A stretch of 64,000 nucleotides of DNA, from positions 2,647,689-2,711,688 of the forward strand of contig NZ_CP050497.1 in assembly GCF_018336815.1 (NCBI RefSeq), read 5' to 3'. Below are positions 30,939 to 39,988 of this stretch, in pieces. Source of the stretch: Treponema vincentii. GTDB lineage: Bacteria > Spirochaetota > Spirochaetia > Treponematales > Treponemataceae. The translations under genes and the position numbers were made by a program. The notes under the pieces were generated by a model. The model worked only from the letters and a program-made list of their open reading frames with translations, made no database searches and was not told the origin of the DNA. Positions within the stretch are counted from its first letter, which is position 1. The number at the start of each line of letters is the position of its first letter.

Positions 30939-33020
30939 TTAGCGTACATGCCGTTTAAAGGCAGCATCCTTAACGGTGTACATTACATTATCGATATGGA
31001 AACCGTCTTGGTTTGACAGTACGGTAAAGCTGCGATAGCCGTTAAATTTAGGCATGGGAAGCGCATCTTTTACATCCGTTTCGGCGTTCACGGAACCGAA
31101 ATCACCTCTAACTTTCGCCTTTGTAAAGCTAAATTTAGCTGCCCGATAATCCAACCACGCACTCTTCATAGTTGTGTTATAGACATAACCAGATACAGTA
31201 GCGTACGGCTGACCGGTCAGTGAGCCAGCAGTTTTTACGTCCGTGTCAACAACAGGCGTACCCGAATAGGCAGCCTTATCGCCTGCAGTAGCGCGCAGTC
31301 TTATCGAAGCGGGCGTAATTGTCCAGTTACCAGCAACAACACCAGATTGATTAGACTTTACAACCGTCGGCACAATTACGAGAGCAATTTCCGTACCTTC
31401 CGCCGTAACAGACATCAGTACCTTATCATTAACAGCCACACCTAAGGGGTTATCATCTTTATCGACAAATTTCGTGGCCATACCACTGATAACAGTGTTA
31501 ATATCGGCAGGCAGCTGCATATCGAAAACAAGCTCGCCCTCTGCATACGGCTTTCCTACCTTGGAACTAAGCGTTTTAGTGTCATCCAGCTGTAAGGCGG
31601 GGGCGCTGTTACCGTTTGTAACATCGAGCGCACCGGTTGTTGAAAGGCTTGCAGGGTTGTCGGTGGGGAATCCGGAAGCAGGAGTACCGGAAACCATAGT
31701 GCCGTTTATTTTTAATCCTGAATCGAAAGTATACTTAACGCTCTTAAGACCGTCATCGGTAGTAAAGCTGACTACCGGCGACTCGTGCTTCTCGCGCACC
31801 TTGGAGTTGGCTTTCTTGGTGTCATAGGAATAGATAACCTTTGCATAGTACACCTTGCCAAACTGCAATCCCTTCAATTCCGCTTTATAATACTCCGGAG
31901 CAGGCGGAACAGCGGCCACATGTTCTACTTTGTAAGTCAGTTCGTTTGCGTCCTCAAGATTCTCCTTCTCCGATACAAGTATGGCATAGTTTTCACGCTC
32001 AAGAACGGAGCCAGCCCCTTTATCCAGATACAACATGGCTGCGTCTTTCATCGGAGCCCACGTCAAAGTCGGATCTGCGGTGTTAATGGCAATTTTATCG
32101 CGTCCAGCTACCGAAGAAAGCGCATATTCCTTGTTAGATGCGCCTTTCAACACAAAGTTCCATGCATCGACTGCATCTTTTGCATAGACAACGTCTTCAC
32201 CCACAAAAGATGTTATTCCTTCATCGCCGCCAAATTCCACATCTTTATAGTGCGCTTTAACGTGATAAGGCTGGTCGACGACAATGTCTTTATCATCCAC
32301 CTTGCAGAGGAAATAGGTAATCGAGCTACCGCCACTAGTAACAACATGACCGTTTATCGGCTTGTCGCCGTTAATTTTTTTCGCTTGTGCATCGGCGCCA
32401 AGATAGAAATCGGCTGTTGCCGTCGGATAGTTACCATTCAATTGCGCTTCCAAATACCAGCCTTTAAAACCGTACTTGAGCGCTACCTTATCGAGCGTTG
32501 TGGGGTTTCCTACTTTAACATGGTGAGCCATGCGGGCAAGTTCCACACCGTCTTGATTGCTGCAGCGGAAGCCGAGCCAGAATTGGTCGCCGACCTGAAT
32601 ATCTCTGCCGAACCACTGCTTTATTTTGGTGTAGTTAATTTTTACATCATCTAATGTGTCGGGCGTAAGTCCATTTTTAGTCGCATGACCTACAATCAAC
32701 GTTTCGCTTAATGCTTCTTTTTCCGTTCTTCCAACGCTGAAATCCCAGTCGACATAGTTAGTCTTTGCTTCCTCAGTACCTTCGATAACCTTACCGCTCG
32801 CTGATGCATTCTGCTTTACCTTATACACGATCTTTTCACGAACCGAACGGGTCAAAAAGTCAGAAGCCTTGATAACGTTAATCGGGATGGTAACCGTATC
32901 CGGTGCAGCCATATCCTGCTTGGCTCCCCCGCCCGTATACTGTGCGGGATTAGCGTGTTTACACGCAAACGTTACAAACAACATCGCTGCGGTAAACAGT
33001 ACAAAAAGTGTTTTTTTCAT
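30939..33020 (-). CDS. Large surface-type lipoprotein, unknown family
   Basis: 693 residues. MKKTLFVLFTAAMLFVTFAC is a signal peptide with spirochaetal lipobox (TFAC) and lipidated Cys20; AAGGAG precedes the ATG at 33020. The mature protein looks beta-rich, with a fibronectin-like stretch (AELKGLQFGKVYYAKVIYSY) near 380 and a C-terminal jelly-roll-like part ending FTVLSNQDGFHIDNVMYTV. It stands alone with its own terminator. Function unknown; probably outer-membrane or periplasmic. A short related C-terminal ending seems to be present near 56.95 kb. Confidence 0.75.
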   Translation of the reverse strand: MKKTLFVLFTAAMLFVTFACKHANPAQYTGGGAKQDMAAPDTVTIPINVIKASDFLTRSVREKIVYKVKQNASASGKVIEGTEEAKTNYVDWDFSVGRTEKEALSETLIVGHATKNGLTPDTLDDVKINYTKIKQWFGRDIQVGDQFWLGFRCSNQDGVELARMAHHVKVGNPTTLDKVALKYGFKGWYLEAQLNGNYPTATADFYLGADAQAKKINGDKPINGHVVTSGGSSITYFLCKVDDKDIVVDQPYHVKAHYKDVEFGGDEGITSFVGEDVVYAKDAVDAWNFVLKGASNKEYALSSVAGRDKIAINTADPTLTWAPMKDAAMLYLDKGAGSVLERENYAILVSEKENLEDANELTYKVEHVAAVPPAPEYYKAELKGLQFGKVYYAKVIYSYDTKKANSKVREKHESPVVSFTTDDGLKSVKYTFDSGLKINGTMVSGTPASGFPTDNPASLSTTGALDVTNGNSAPALQLDDTKTLSSKVGKPYAEGELVFDMQLPADINTVISGMATKFVDKDDNPLGVAVNDKVLMSVTAEGTEIALVIVPTVVKSNQSGVVAGNWTITPASIRLRATAGDKAAYSGTPVVDTDVKTAGSLTGQPYATVSGYVYNTTMKSAWLDYRAAKFSFTKAKVRGDFGSVNAETDVKDALPMPKFNGYRSFTVLSNQDGFHIDNVMYTVKDAAFKRHVR

Positions 33021-33180
33021 AGATTAAATCTCCTTCCAGTTGTGGAATATTTAATTTTTTAGTTGTATAAGATCGGCTGACAGCCAACTCCCTTATACAC
33101 TGCTTTTTATATAGTAAGGGCAAAACACGAATATGTCAACCCTTTATTGACAACATTTCCTGCTGTAAATAATCAATATT

Positions 33181-33571
33181 TCATTGCAGCATTGTTTTTA
33201 GCGAAGTTTCCAATACTTGAGAAAAATTTATACCTTGCATTTCTGCTTTCCGTTTTAGCGTATACGGAATAGTACAATTTGTTTTAACGCGCCGGTTATC
33301 CATTTGATTTTTCACAAAATCAGGATAAATGGTAATGGCATACACTATATCACCGGCATTTGTTTGTATATCAGAAAAATTTTCAATAGGCAACGTATCA
33401 CCGTCTTTTTTCCATACCGTATATATGCAATTCGAGCGCTTCTTGCGCCATTGCTTGCGCCTCTTGAAAGTTTTTTCCGTAACTTACACAACCTAAAACA
33501 TTCGGAAAATAGACGCTATAAGCGCCGTTTCCAGCCGGTTCAAAAACCGCTAAATAAGTCATTTTACGCAT
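33181..33571 (-). pseudogene. hicB: HicB-type antitoxin with a one-base frameshift
   Basis: From ATG 33571 (AGGAG upstream) the frame reads MTYLAVFEPAGNGAYSVYFP, NVLGCVSYGKNFQEAQAMAQ, the partial RNase H fold of HicB, up to YGMEK. The second half, LPIENFSDIQTNAG and the ribbon-helix-helix-like NCTIPYTLKRKAEMQGINFS, is in another frame. The switch is at a run of six A (33406-33411); five would join the frames (391 bases, one too many). If real, the antitoxin would lack its DNA-binding half next to an intact toxin, which favours a sequencing error. Confidence 0.85.
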
Positions 33572-33581
33572 ATATGGTCTC

Positions 33582-33764
33582 CTATTTTAATCCTGCTTGC
33601 TTTAAAATACTATTCAAAGTACATGGCTTTAAATCTCCGCTGTACATAGGAATGGTTACTTTTCCTTGCCTTTCCGAATGTTTAAGCTGGAAATGAGACC
33701 CTTTTGTTTCGTAAACATACCAGCCGTTTTGATTTAAGAGCTTTAATACTTCTTTTGCAGTCAT
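33582..33764 (-). CDS. hicA: HicA mRNA interferase toxin
   Basis: 60 residues, the usual HicA size, from the ATG at 33764. MTAKEVLKLLNQNGWYVYE, the catalytic histidine in TKGSHFQLKH and the ending PCTLNSILKQAGL are typical of the double-stranded-RNA-binding-like toxin. It precedes hicB by 10 bases. The promoter places the transcript start at or beside the ATG, and no Shine-Dalgarno is seen. Confidence 0.9.
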   Translation of the reverse strand: MTAKEVLKLLNQNGWYVYETKGSHFQLKHSERQGKVTIPMYSGDLKPCTLNSILKQAGLK

Positions 33765-33771
33765 AACTATG

Positions 33772-33800
33772 ACAATACGTACTTTTAATGCGTATGTCAA
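33772..33800 (-). promoter_or_regulatory. Promoter of hicAB, leaderless arrangement
   Basis: Perfect TTGACA (33800-33795), 17-base spacer, TATTGT (33777-33772) on the minus strand. Seven bases separate the -10 box from the hicA ATG, so the mRNA would have little or no leader. Confidence 0.7.
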
Positions 33801-33808
33801 GTGTTTCT

Positions 33809-33947
33809 CACGGAAATCAATTTTTACCTACGACCATTCCTGACGGGCATAATGAAGCATTTCCTTTGCACTGAGATTTCTATAGTCCTCTATATCACTC
33901 TTAAGTGTCGGTTGATTGTCCTTTTTTTTCAAAAATTGATTTCCGTG
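33809..33947 (-). pseudogene. Antitoxin tail between 17-bp perfect inverted repeats
   Basis: CACGGAAATCAATTTTT (33809-33825) and its exact complement (33931-33947) enclose about 105 bases. Within them, on the minus strand, a short frame ends DYRNLSAKEMLHYARQEWS with a stop at 33828, resembling the C-terminus of small antitoxins (LSAREMLRYAR-W). No start or partner gene remains. It could be the last piece of a toxin-antitoxin pair or cargo of a small mobile repeat. Confidence 0.5.
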
Positions 33948-33958
33948 TTTTTGACACA

Positions 33959-35380
33959 CTAGCGCAGGGAATGCAGCAGTTTCTGCTTCATCGCAAAGAG
34001 CGTCTTTGTAAGCGACACCTTGTAGATGTGCGGGTTGAGCAGACGGCGGGAAGTCGGGTGTAAACATTCCAGTTGCCGGTTTGCCCGCTGGTGCATCTCT
34101 TGCAGTGTTTCCTTTTTACCGGTGTATACGCCATCGGTAATTTTTAAGTGGAGTAATTGTTCTGCCTTTGCCGCCTTAAACGAAAAGCTTTGGTAGTCGT
34201 TCAACGGGTGATAGTAAGTGTTCATTGCTTCGGCGTCGAGCGTTTCATCATATAAACCGATAATATCAGCCTTAAAAAATCCGTCGTTGTCGTAGAGCCG
34301 CCACACTTGTTTAATGCCCGGATTGGTAATCTTTGCAGGATTATCAGACACCTTCATCACCGGCAGCCATGTTCCGTCGCCGGATTGACGCGCGGCAAGT
34401 TTGTAGACACCGGTAAACGAAGACTCTTGCCCGCCGGTTACCATGTGAGTGCCGACCCCCCAAGAGTCAATCGGCGCTTTGTTCAAAATGAGCGATTCGA
34501 TAATTTCTTCGGTTAGTTCGTTGGAAATGGAGATTTTAGCTTCGGGTAATCCGGCGGCATCAAGCCGTTTCCGTACTTCGGTACTCAAATACTGCATATC
34601 ACCCGAATCGAGTCTGACGCCGAAGTTTTTCCCTTGCGTTTGCAGTTTTTTCCCAACTTTTATCGCCGCCTCGATACCGGAACCGAGCGTATTGTAGGTG
34701 TCGATGAGAAATACCGATTTATCGGGATAGATGGAAGCGTATTGTTCAAACGCCTCTTCTTCGGTTGGGAAAGACATCACCCATGCGTGAGCCATGGTAC
34801 CCATCACCGGCACACCGTAAAGCTTTCCGCCGAGCGTATTGCTGGTACCCGCCGCCCCACCGATAATAGCCGCACGGGTAGCGCTCATTGCGCCGTCCGC
34901 CCCCTGTGCGCGCCGCAAGCCGAATTCCATAATGGAGGATTTTCCCGACGCAAGCCAGATGCGGGCGGTCTTTGTCGCAATCAAACTTTGAAAGTTGATA
35001 GTATTAAGGATAAGCCCTTCGAGAAGCAATGCTTCGATAATCGGCGCTTCAATGCGGAGTACCGGCTCGCTGGGAAATATAAGACTTCCTTCATCCATCG
35101 CCCATACCGAACCTGAAAAGCGGAAATCCTTGAGATAGCTGAGAAAGTCATCGTCAAAAAGGTGCAAGGTCGCAAGGTAGGCTATATCGGATTCATCAAA
35201 ATGAAAGGCTTGAATTGCTTCGAGCAGCGGCTCAAGTCCCGCAAGAACTGCGTATCCTCCTTTAAAGGGATTGCGCCTAAAAAACATATCAAAGACACAC
35301 GGCCGATTGTTTTGGCGTTTAAAATAACCTTGAGCCATTGTCAGCTCATAAAGATCCGAAAAAAGCGCATTGGTAATCAT
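33959..35380 (-). CDS. pncB: Nicotinate phosphoribosyltransferase
   Basis: Converts nicotinate and PRPP to nicotinate mononucleotide (NAD salvage). About 473 residues. DLYELTMAQGYFKR at the N-terminus, EFGLRRAQGADGAMSATRAA, the PRPP-region GTMAHAWVMSFPTEEEAF, LIDTYNTLGSGIEAAIKVGK, VRLDSGDM and WGVGTHMVTGGQESSF are clear. Of three possible Met starts (35392, 35383, 35380) the last has GGGAG at the best spacing. Lies downstream of the flagellar/fliA group, same strand, 56 bases after it. Confidence 0.95.
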   Translation of the reverse strand: MITNALFSDLYELTMAQGYFKRQNNRPCVFDMFFRRNPFKGGYAVLAGLEPLLEAIQAFHFDESDIAYLATLHLFDDDFLSYLKDFRFSGSVWAMDEGSLIFPSEPVLRIEAPIIEALLLEGLILNTINFQSLIATKTARIWLASGKSSIMEFGLRRAQGADGAMSATRAAIIGGAAGTSNTLGGKLYGVPVMGTMAHAWVMSFPTEEEAFEQYASIYPDKSVFLIDTYNTLGSGIEAAIKVGKKLQTQGKNFGVRLDSGDMQYLSTEVRKRLDAAGLPEAKISISNELTEEIIESLILNKAPIDSWGVGTHMVTGGQESSFTGVYKLAARQSGDGTWLPVMKVSDNPAKITNPGIKQVWRLYDNDGFFKADIIGLYDETLDAEAMNTYYHPLNDYQSFSFKAAKAEQLLHLKITDGVYTGKKETLQEMHQRANRQLECLHPTSRRLLNPHIYKVSLTKTLFAMKQKLLHSLR

Positions 35381-35436
35381 CATTACTCCCATAATTGTTT
35401 TGCCCCATAGCCTTGAGCTCTATTTCAATACCTCAC

Positions 35437-35958
35437 TTACCCTCCTATGGAGAGAATAAGTGCAATTTCACCAAGGGGGAGATCGACTTTTTCGGCGATA
35501 AAGTCGATCGAAAATCCTTGTCGTGCCAGTTCGACAACTTGTTCCCGGGGATTCAAAAGAGGAGAGACTTTTGCCGTAGTTTCGGGAATGCCGATAGGTT
35601 TTTTATAGATCATCACGGTATTTTTTTTTGTATCGGCTGCCGATGCCTCATCTTCTTGCGGTGAAGTTCGATATGCCCCGAGAAATTCTTTTTGCATCCT
35701 CCATTTTTCATGCTCCTGCTCGACGAGCGCGATATGTTTATCCGTGTCGGAAAGCAGCTTTTCTATCTGTTGAATCTTATTTTCAAGTACCGTTACCGCA
35801 TGATCCGATTCGTGTTCAATGTCGATAATAAGCCGGTTTACTTCTTCCCGAATGCGATCACGGTATGCATTTTGCGAAAAGTTATGCGATGTCTTCCGAT
35901 AAAAAACAATCATTAAAATAATATTAATACAGAGCAGTATGAGGGCAGCAATAAGCAT
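35437..35958 (-). CDS. Membrane-anchored coiled-coil protein of the fliA operon
   Basis: 173 residues: an N-terminal membrane helix (LIAALILLCINIILMIVF), a long coiled coil (about 35-95), a linker, and a C-terminal helix-turn-helix-like segment NPREQVVELARQGFSIDFIA with EKVDLPLGEIALIL. This layout resembles DUF6115-type proteins located after fliA/FapA genes. Function unknown. Starts five bases after the preceding gene, so it belongs to the same operon. Confidence 0.7.
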   Translation of the reverse strand: MLIAALILLCINIILMIVFYRKTSHNFSQNAYRDRIREEVNRLIIDIEHESDHAVTVLENKIQQIEKLLSDTDKHIALVEQEHEKWRMQKEFLGAYRTSPQEDEASAADTKKNTVMIYKKPIGIPETTAKVSPLLNPREQVVELARQGFSIDFIAEKVDLPLGEIALILSIGG

Positions 35959-35963
35959 AGGAA

Positions 35964-36299
35964 TTATCCTGAAATATCGATTTTTTTTCCAAGCGATGGG
36001 TCTTGAATATAATATGATTTTTCGTTTGTAAGGGGCGAGTCGTGTTTTTGCTTTTGAGGGGTATCGTTGAATGTTCCTCCGGAAGAACCGTTTGAACCGT
36101 CTTTATTTATCGCTGTTTTTTCGGCCCCTGTGGCTTCGGTCTTCTGTACCGTTTGTTGACGCCGTGCAGCATCTTCCTTATTGGCTTGCTGACTGTTTTC
36201 GAATTCTGCAGCAAATGTCTGCCGTGCGTCTCCTTGGATCTTTCCGACCTTATCAAGCTGAGTATAAAGTATCTGCAGATCAATCGGTTGAATACCCAC
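35964..36299 (-). CDS. Small hydrophilic protein of the fliA operon
   Basis: 111 residues from a GTG at 36299, which lies inside the end of the FapA gene (20-base overlap) with AGAGG eight bases before it. IQPIDLQILYTQLDKVGKIQ, then a polar, low-complexity middle and a C-terminal SYYIQDPSLGKKIDISG. Conserved position rather than sequence suggests a flagellar accessory role; not recognised. Confidence 0.65.
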   Translation of the reverse strand: MGIQPIDLQILYTQLDKVGKIQGDARQTFAAEFENSQQANKEDAARRQQTVQKTEATGAEKTAINKDGSNGSSGGTFNDTPQKQKHDSPLTNEKSYYIQDPSLGKKIDISG

Positions 36300-38253
36300 T
36301 GGGTGTCCTCTTTACGTCGTCATCATTGGTATAGTCTTCATAAGGGCCATACCGCACGAGACCGTTTTGCAAAAAGAATGTTGTTGCTTTGCAATCAACC
36401 CGCACATCTTCGATAATATCTTTAATAACGATTCGTACACCCGTATAAATATTTCCGGAAACAGAAACACGTCCTTCCGTTTTAAGCGCAGCAAGATAAT
36501 CCCGTATCCGTTCTATCTCGTTCCGCAGTTCTTTAATTTCCGTTTCGTTAATATAGCGCAGCTCTTTTTTCTTTTTAAGTAATGCTTCTTTTTCTTCGGA
36601 AAGTTCTTTAAGAATCTTTTTTTGACCTTCAAGCGATTTTAAATCCAGTTTCAACGCAGTGAGCGCTTTTTCGGAGGCAAGCAAGTTCTTCTCTAATATA
36701 ATCAATCGCTCTTTACTGCGCGGATCAAACCCGACGCTGATAACCGTATCGGAACCGCCTGCAGGACTACCGAGATTTCGGGCATATACCCCTTCGCATG
36801 CGATTACTTGACTACCAATAATGTCTGCACGTTTTCCGCGGCAGATAACTTTATGGTTAGCGACAATTTTTGAATTTAAAATACCGTCAGATACGATAAC
36901 CATATCGCCTGCTTCTACCAATTCGATATTTTGAATAAATTTTGACCATATCGATTTACCTGCACGGATATGCCCGCCTTCTTTTCCGGCAATACCTTGA
37001 CTGACGACGATATCGCCTTCCGCATCCAACGATGCCTTCCCGACAGTGCCTTTTACTTCGATATTACCCGCAGCCTTAATAGAGAAGCCGTCGTCAACAT
37101 TGCCCTTAACATATACGGTGCCGAGGAACATAATATTGCCGGTCTTAATTGACACATTGCCTTCGATCGTCATAATCGGCTCGACATTGATCTTGTTCTT
37201 TATCAGCAGGACTTGTCCTTTCGTTTCGGCAACAATCGTCAGATTATCCTCAGCCAATCGGGTATTTTTTCCCAATGGAATAGCGATATCTTTACCGGAT
37301 GCAGCAGGAAGGTATTTTCCGGTAACGGTTCTTCCGCTTTTGCCTTCCTCGGCAGGAACCTTTTGTGCGAGCGGCTGCCCTTCAATGACATTTTGAATAA
37401 GGTTGAGTTCTTTAAAGTCAATCTGCCCGCTCTTGTTTTCTTTGAGGCGCAGCTGTGAATTATCGGTTTCAAAATTGAAAAGTATCTTAGCATCGGCGCC
37501 TTTTTGCGGCGGGGTTCCTTCTGCGATCAGATAATTTTCACGATATACGGGGCTGTCTTGGAATTGCTTAACTCTTTTTTCATTAACACCTGAAACAACT
37601 CGATTATTTGATAAGAAGGTGATAATCATATCTGCCGACACATCGGCGCCGCCGGGCATCGGAGGGGACACGAAAAGATATGCCTTCATCTCATCTTCAC
37701 TGATTTCGACAGACATCAGCGCGTCGTTGCCGGGCTGGTATTCATAATGTCCTATTCTAACATATTCATCAGCGCACGCCTGAACGATCGGTTTTAAAAT
37801 TTCATCCGGCGGAATAGCCACATTTCTATCGCGTATTCGTTCTACGACATCGGCAAGCGCGACTTTTCTGCCGTTACCGCTGGGCGGTGTAACTTTCAAG
37901 AATACACCGTCGGGAGCACAGAATACATACGCTGCTCCGTCTCTATTCATATTTTCTTCCGGCACTTCTTCCGCACTGAGACCTGCTACGGTTTCTGCGT
38001 GGACAGTAGGCTTATGTACTTTGTGTGCTTCGTAAGCGCGGATTTTCCATTCTTTGGGATTTAAGACAAAAAAACCTGAAGCCCCTTTTTGTAAAATTTC
38101 ATAGTCGATAAGGGAGCGGCGTAAACCAAGCTCAACAGCAGCATTGTCGATCGCTTCTTCGAGGGTTTGCCCTGTAACTTCGACAAAAAAACGGGAGGAA
38201 TCCTTTTCATGCTGTTCCTTCATCTGCTCCCGAATTTGTTCAAAATGTATCAT
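36280..38253 (-). CDS. DUF342 / FapA family protein
   Basis: 657 residues. An N-terminal Jag-N-like domain (DSSRFFVEVTGQTLEEAIDN, about 15-75) is followed by the DUF342 domain with a beta-helix-like repeat series (IEGNVSIKTGNIMFLGTVYV, VKGNVDDGFSIKAAGNIEVK) and a C-terminal coiled coil (about 540-620). The family is called flagellar assembly protein A and is commonly next to sigma-28 genes. Ten bases after fliA. Probably cytoplasmic; function not known in detail. Confidence 0.85.
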   Translation of the reverse strand: MIHFEQIREQMKEQHEKDSSRFFVEVTGQTLEEAIDNAAVELGLRRSLIDYEILQKGASGFFVLNPKEWKIRAYEAHKVHKPTVHAETVAGLSAEEVPEENMNRDGAAYVFCAPDGVFLKVTPPSGNGRKVALADVVERIRDRNVAIPPDEILKPIVQACADEYVRIGHYEYQPGNDALMSVEISEDEMKAYLFVSPPMPGGADVSADMIITFLSNNRVVSGVNEKRVKQFQDSPVYRENYLIAEGTPPQKGADAKILFNFETDNSQLRLKENKSGQIDFKELNLIQNVIEGQPLAQKVPAEEGKSGRTVTGKYLPAASGKDIAIPLGKNTRLAEDNLTIVAETKGQVLLIKNKINVEPIMTIEGNVSIKTGNIMFLGTVYVKGNVDDGFSIKAAGNIEVKGTVGKASLDAEGDIVVSQGIAGKEGGHIRAGKSIWSKFIQNIELVEAGDMVIVSDGILNSKIVANHKVICRGKRADIIGSQVIACEGVYARNLGSPAGGSDTVISVGFDPRSKERLIILEKNLLASEKALTALKLDLKSLEGQKKILKELSEEKEALLKKKKELRYINETEIKELRNEIERIRDYLAALKTEGRVSVSGNIYTGVRIVIKDIIEDVRVDCKATTFFLQNGLVRYGPYEDYTNDDDVKRTPSGYSTD

Positions 38254-38263
38254 AGCAACGCTC

Positions 38264-39052
38264 CTAACGGATACCCTTACGAATATTGCTCAATTTTGCT
38301 TTAAGTTTTAGATTTGCACTGGTATGAATCTGAGATACTCGCGATTCGGTTACCTCTAATACTTTTCCAATTTCCCGTAATGTCATATCCTCATAGTAAT
38401 ACATAATTAATACTTTTTTTTCTCTATCGGGAAGTTCATTAATTGCGTCCACGATAATTCGTTTCATTTCTTCCCGCTCTACAATGACATCAGGATTAAG
38501 CGAAGCAGGCGCTTCAATACTATCGACAACCGGCGTCTGCTCGGAATCGTCCGATCCAAACCGTAAATCCGTAAGGGAAATAATACTGGTGCCTGAAATC
38601 TTTAATAAAATCTGATGAAATTCTTCCACACTCATACTGAGCGCTTCGGCAATCTCCGAGTCGGTTGCAGCGTGCCCTAACCGGGCTTCCAAATCCGCTA
38701 TAACTTCTTCAATTTCACGGGATTGCTGGCGTACCGAACGGGGAACCCAATCAATTGAACGTAATTCATCGAAGATAGCGCCGCGGATGCGTGTTACTGC
38801 ATAAGTATTGAATTTTACATTTTTTTCGGGATCATATTTATCGATAGCATCCAGAAGACCGAATACACCGTAGCCGACTAAATCATCAAACTCAACATTA
38901 TTCGGCATACCGACGGCAACTTTACCGGCAACGTATTTTACAAGAGGTGCATATTTTATAATAAAAAACTCACGAAGATGCGGGTCTTGCGTATGTTTAT
39001 ATTCAAGCCAAAGCTCGTCTTCCGGTCTCGTATCTAAACTGACATTTCCCAT
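38264..39052 (-). CDS. fliA: RNA polymerase sigma factor FliA/WhiG (sigma-28)
   Basis: 262 residues. Region 2 shows LVKYVAGKVAVGMPNNVEFD, YGVFGLLDAIDKYDPEKNVK and FNTYAVTRIRGAIFDELRSI, with DWVPRSVRQQSREIE after it, all diagnostic of flagellar sigma factors. Region 4 is LPDREKKVLIMYYYEDMTLR and VLEVTESRVSQIHTSA. It directs late flagellar and chemotaxis gene transcription. In an operon with FapA and two small genes; flhF and flhG, often upstream, are not here. Confidence 0.95.
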   Translation of the reverse strand: MGNVSLDTRPEDELWLEYKHTQDPHLREFFIIKYAPLVKYVAGKVAVGMPNNVEFDDLVGYGVFGLLDAIDKYDPEKNVKFNTYAVTRIRGAIFDELRSIDWVPRSVRQQSREIEEVIADLEARLGHAATDSEIAEALSMSVEEFHQILLKISGTSIISLTDLRFGSDDSEQTPVVDSIEAPASLNPDVIVEREEMKRIIVDAINELPDREKKVLIMYYYEDMTLREIGKVLEVTESRVSQIHTSANLKLKAKLSNIRKGIR

Positions 39053-39072
39053 ACTCTATCAACACCCACCCT

Positions 39073-39741
39073 CTAATCCTCAGTTGCTAAAACGGTTCTA
39101 ATTGCCTGAGCCATTACCTTACTATCGTTGCCGTCAGTTTGAATGCCGGTCATCGAAAAACCGCTGGTATCCATTTGCATACTGTCATCAATATTTTCAG
39201 TTTCAGCAAAACTATCATCATCCATAAATGAACCCGCATCGGGTAAATCCGATAAGTCGCTATCGTCTTGAGGACTGTCGTCAAAAGAAAAGGGAGAAGC
39301 ATCCAAAGATTCGGTGTTTTTCCGAGCATCACCGCTATCGGAGATATCCGAAGTAGAGTCCGCAGGAACTGATTCCGTACTTTGCGGCTCTGTCTGCATT
39401 TCTGCAGCATTCGGCGGTACAGAAGTCTCCGCGTTATCGCCTGCCGTTACCGGCGCTGCGGCGCCTAACTCGTCATCAAGGGTAATATTAATATTTGCCC
39501 CGGAAGAACTATTCGCCGTTTCAGCGATATCCGATGACGCCGGCGAGGTAAAAAGATCGGGGATGAATCGCTCCAAGAGAATCCGTGCGCAAAACACAAA
39601 GCCTCCGGCTCCTACACCGGCAATAAGCCCCCTTCCTAAAATATGTAAGAACCGTACCCCACTTATCAGTCCGATAAGCATAGATAACACGCATGTTGCA
39701 CCGGCAATGATTAAGGGAGCTTTTAGCTTCAACACGGACAA
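39073..39741 (-). CDS. Acidic membrane protein upstream of fliA
   Basis: 222 residues. Two hydrophobic helices at the N-terminus (LIIAGATCVLSMLIGLISGV and GRGLIAGVGAGGFVFCARIL), then about 150 residues very rich in Asp, Ser and Glu, ending SKVMAQAIRTVLATED. The order membrane anchor, acidic disordered tail, then fliA is a treponemal arrangement as far as I recall; no function known. The gene begins just after the array G region. Confidence 0.7.
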   Translation of the reverse strand: MSVLKLKAPLIIAGATCVLSMLIGLISGVRFLHILGRGLIAGVGAGGFVFCARILLERFIPDLFTSPASSDIAETANSSSGANINITLDDELGAAAPVTAGDNAETSVPPNAAEMQTEPQSTESVPADSTSDISDSGDARKNTESLDASPFSFDDSPQDDSDLSDLPDAGSFMDDDSFAETENIDDSMQMDTSGFSMTGIQTDGNDSKVMAQAIRTVLATED

Positions 39742-39813
39742 ACCTCCACTTCAATAGCTTATGCGAATTTCTATCTCTCGTCAAGGTATTGCCTGAAAAT
39801 TCTTCCGGGTAAC

Positions 39814-39911
39814 CGCATCAGACACTTCCTTGAATATCCCCGCAGAAAAATGAGGCTGTTCACCCAGAACTGCTATGGACGTATAACAGTTGAAGATGGT
39901 GCCTGATGCGT
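39814..39911. repeat. Hairpin array G (reduced)
   Basis: CGCATCAG near 39814 pairs with CTGATGCG ending at 39911. Between them lies CCCCGCAGAAAAATGAGGCT, GTTCACCCAGAACTGC, a worn hairpin around TATGGACGTATA, and AACAGTTGAAGATGG, closely following the left part of array A (5.9 kb) but without the intact long hairpins. A decayed copy upstream of the fliA operon. Confidence 0.7.
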
Positions 39912-39928
39912 TTGCCTATCTGTTAGAA

Positions 39929-39966
39929 AAAAATAAGGGGTCAAAGAATAATGACGACTTATTTTT
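39929..39966 (-). terminator. Terminator of the chemoreceptor gene
   Basis: AAAAATAAG (39929-39937) and CTTATTTTT (39958-39966) pair, with GTC/GAC inside; the minus strand ends TTATTTTTTT. Confidence 0.75.
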
Positions 39967-39988
39967 CGCAATCTTGCAAAGAAACCGG

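Noticed and set aside
31785..32654. 289-residue frame on the + strand
   Set aside because: Antisense shadow of the large lipoprotein gene; no ribosome site and no recognisable domain.
33828..34067. 79-residue gene overlapping the pncB 3' end
   Set aside because: The first half is an alternative frame of pncB; only the last ~30 residues look like a real antitoxin ending, so it is reported as a remnant.
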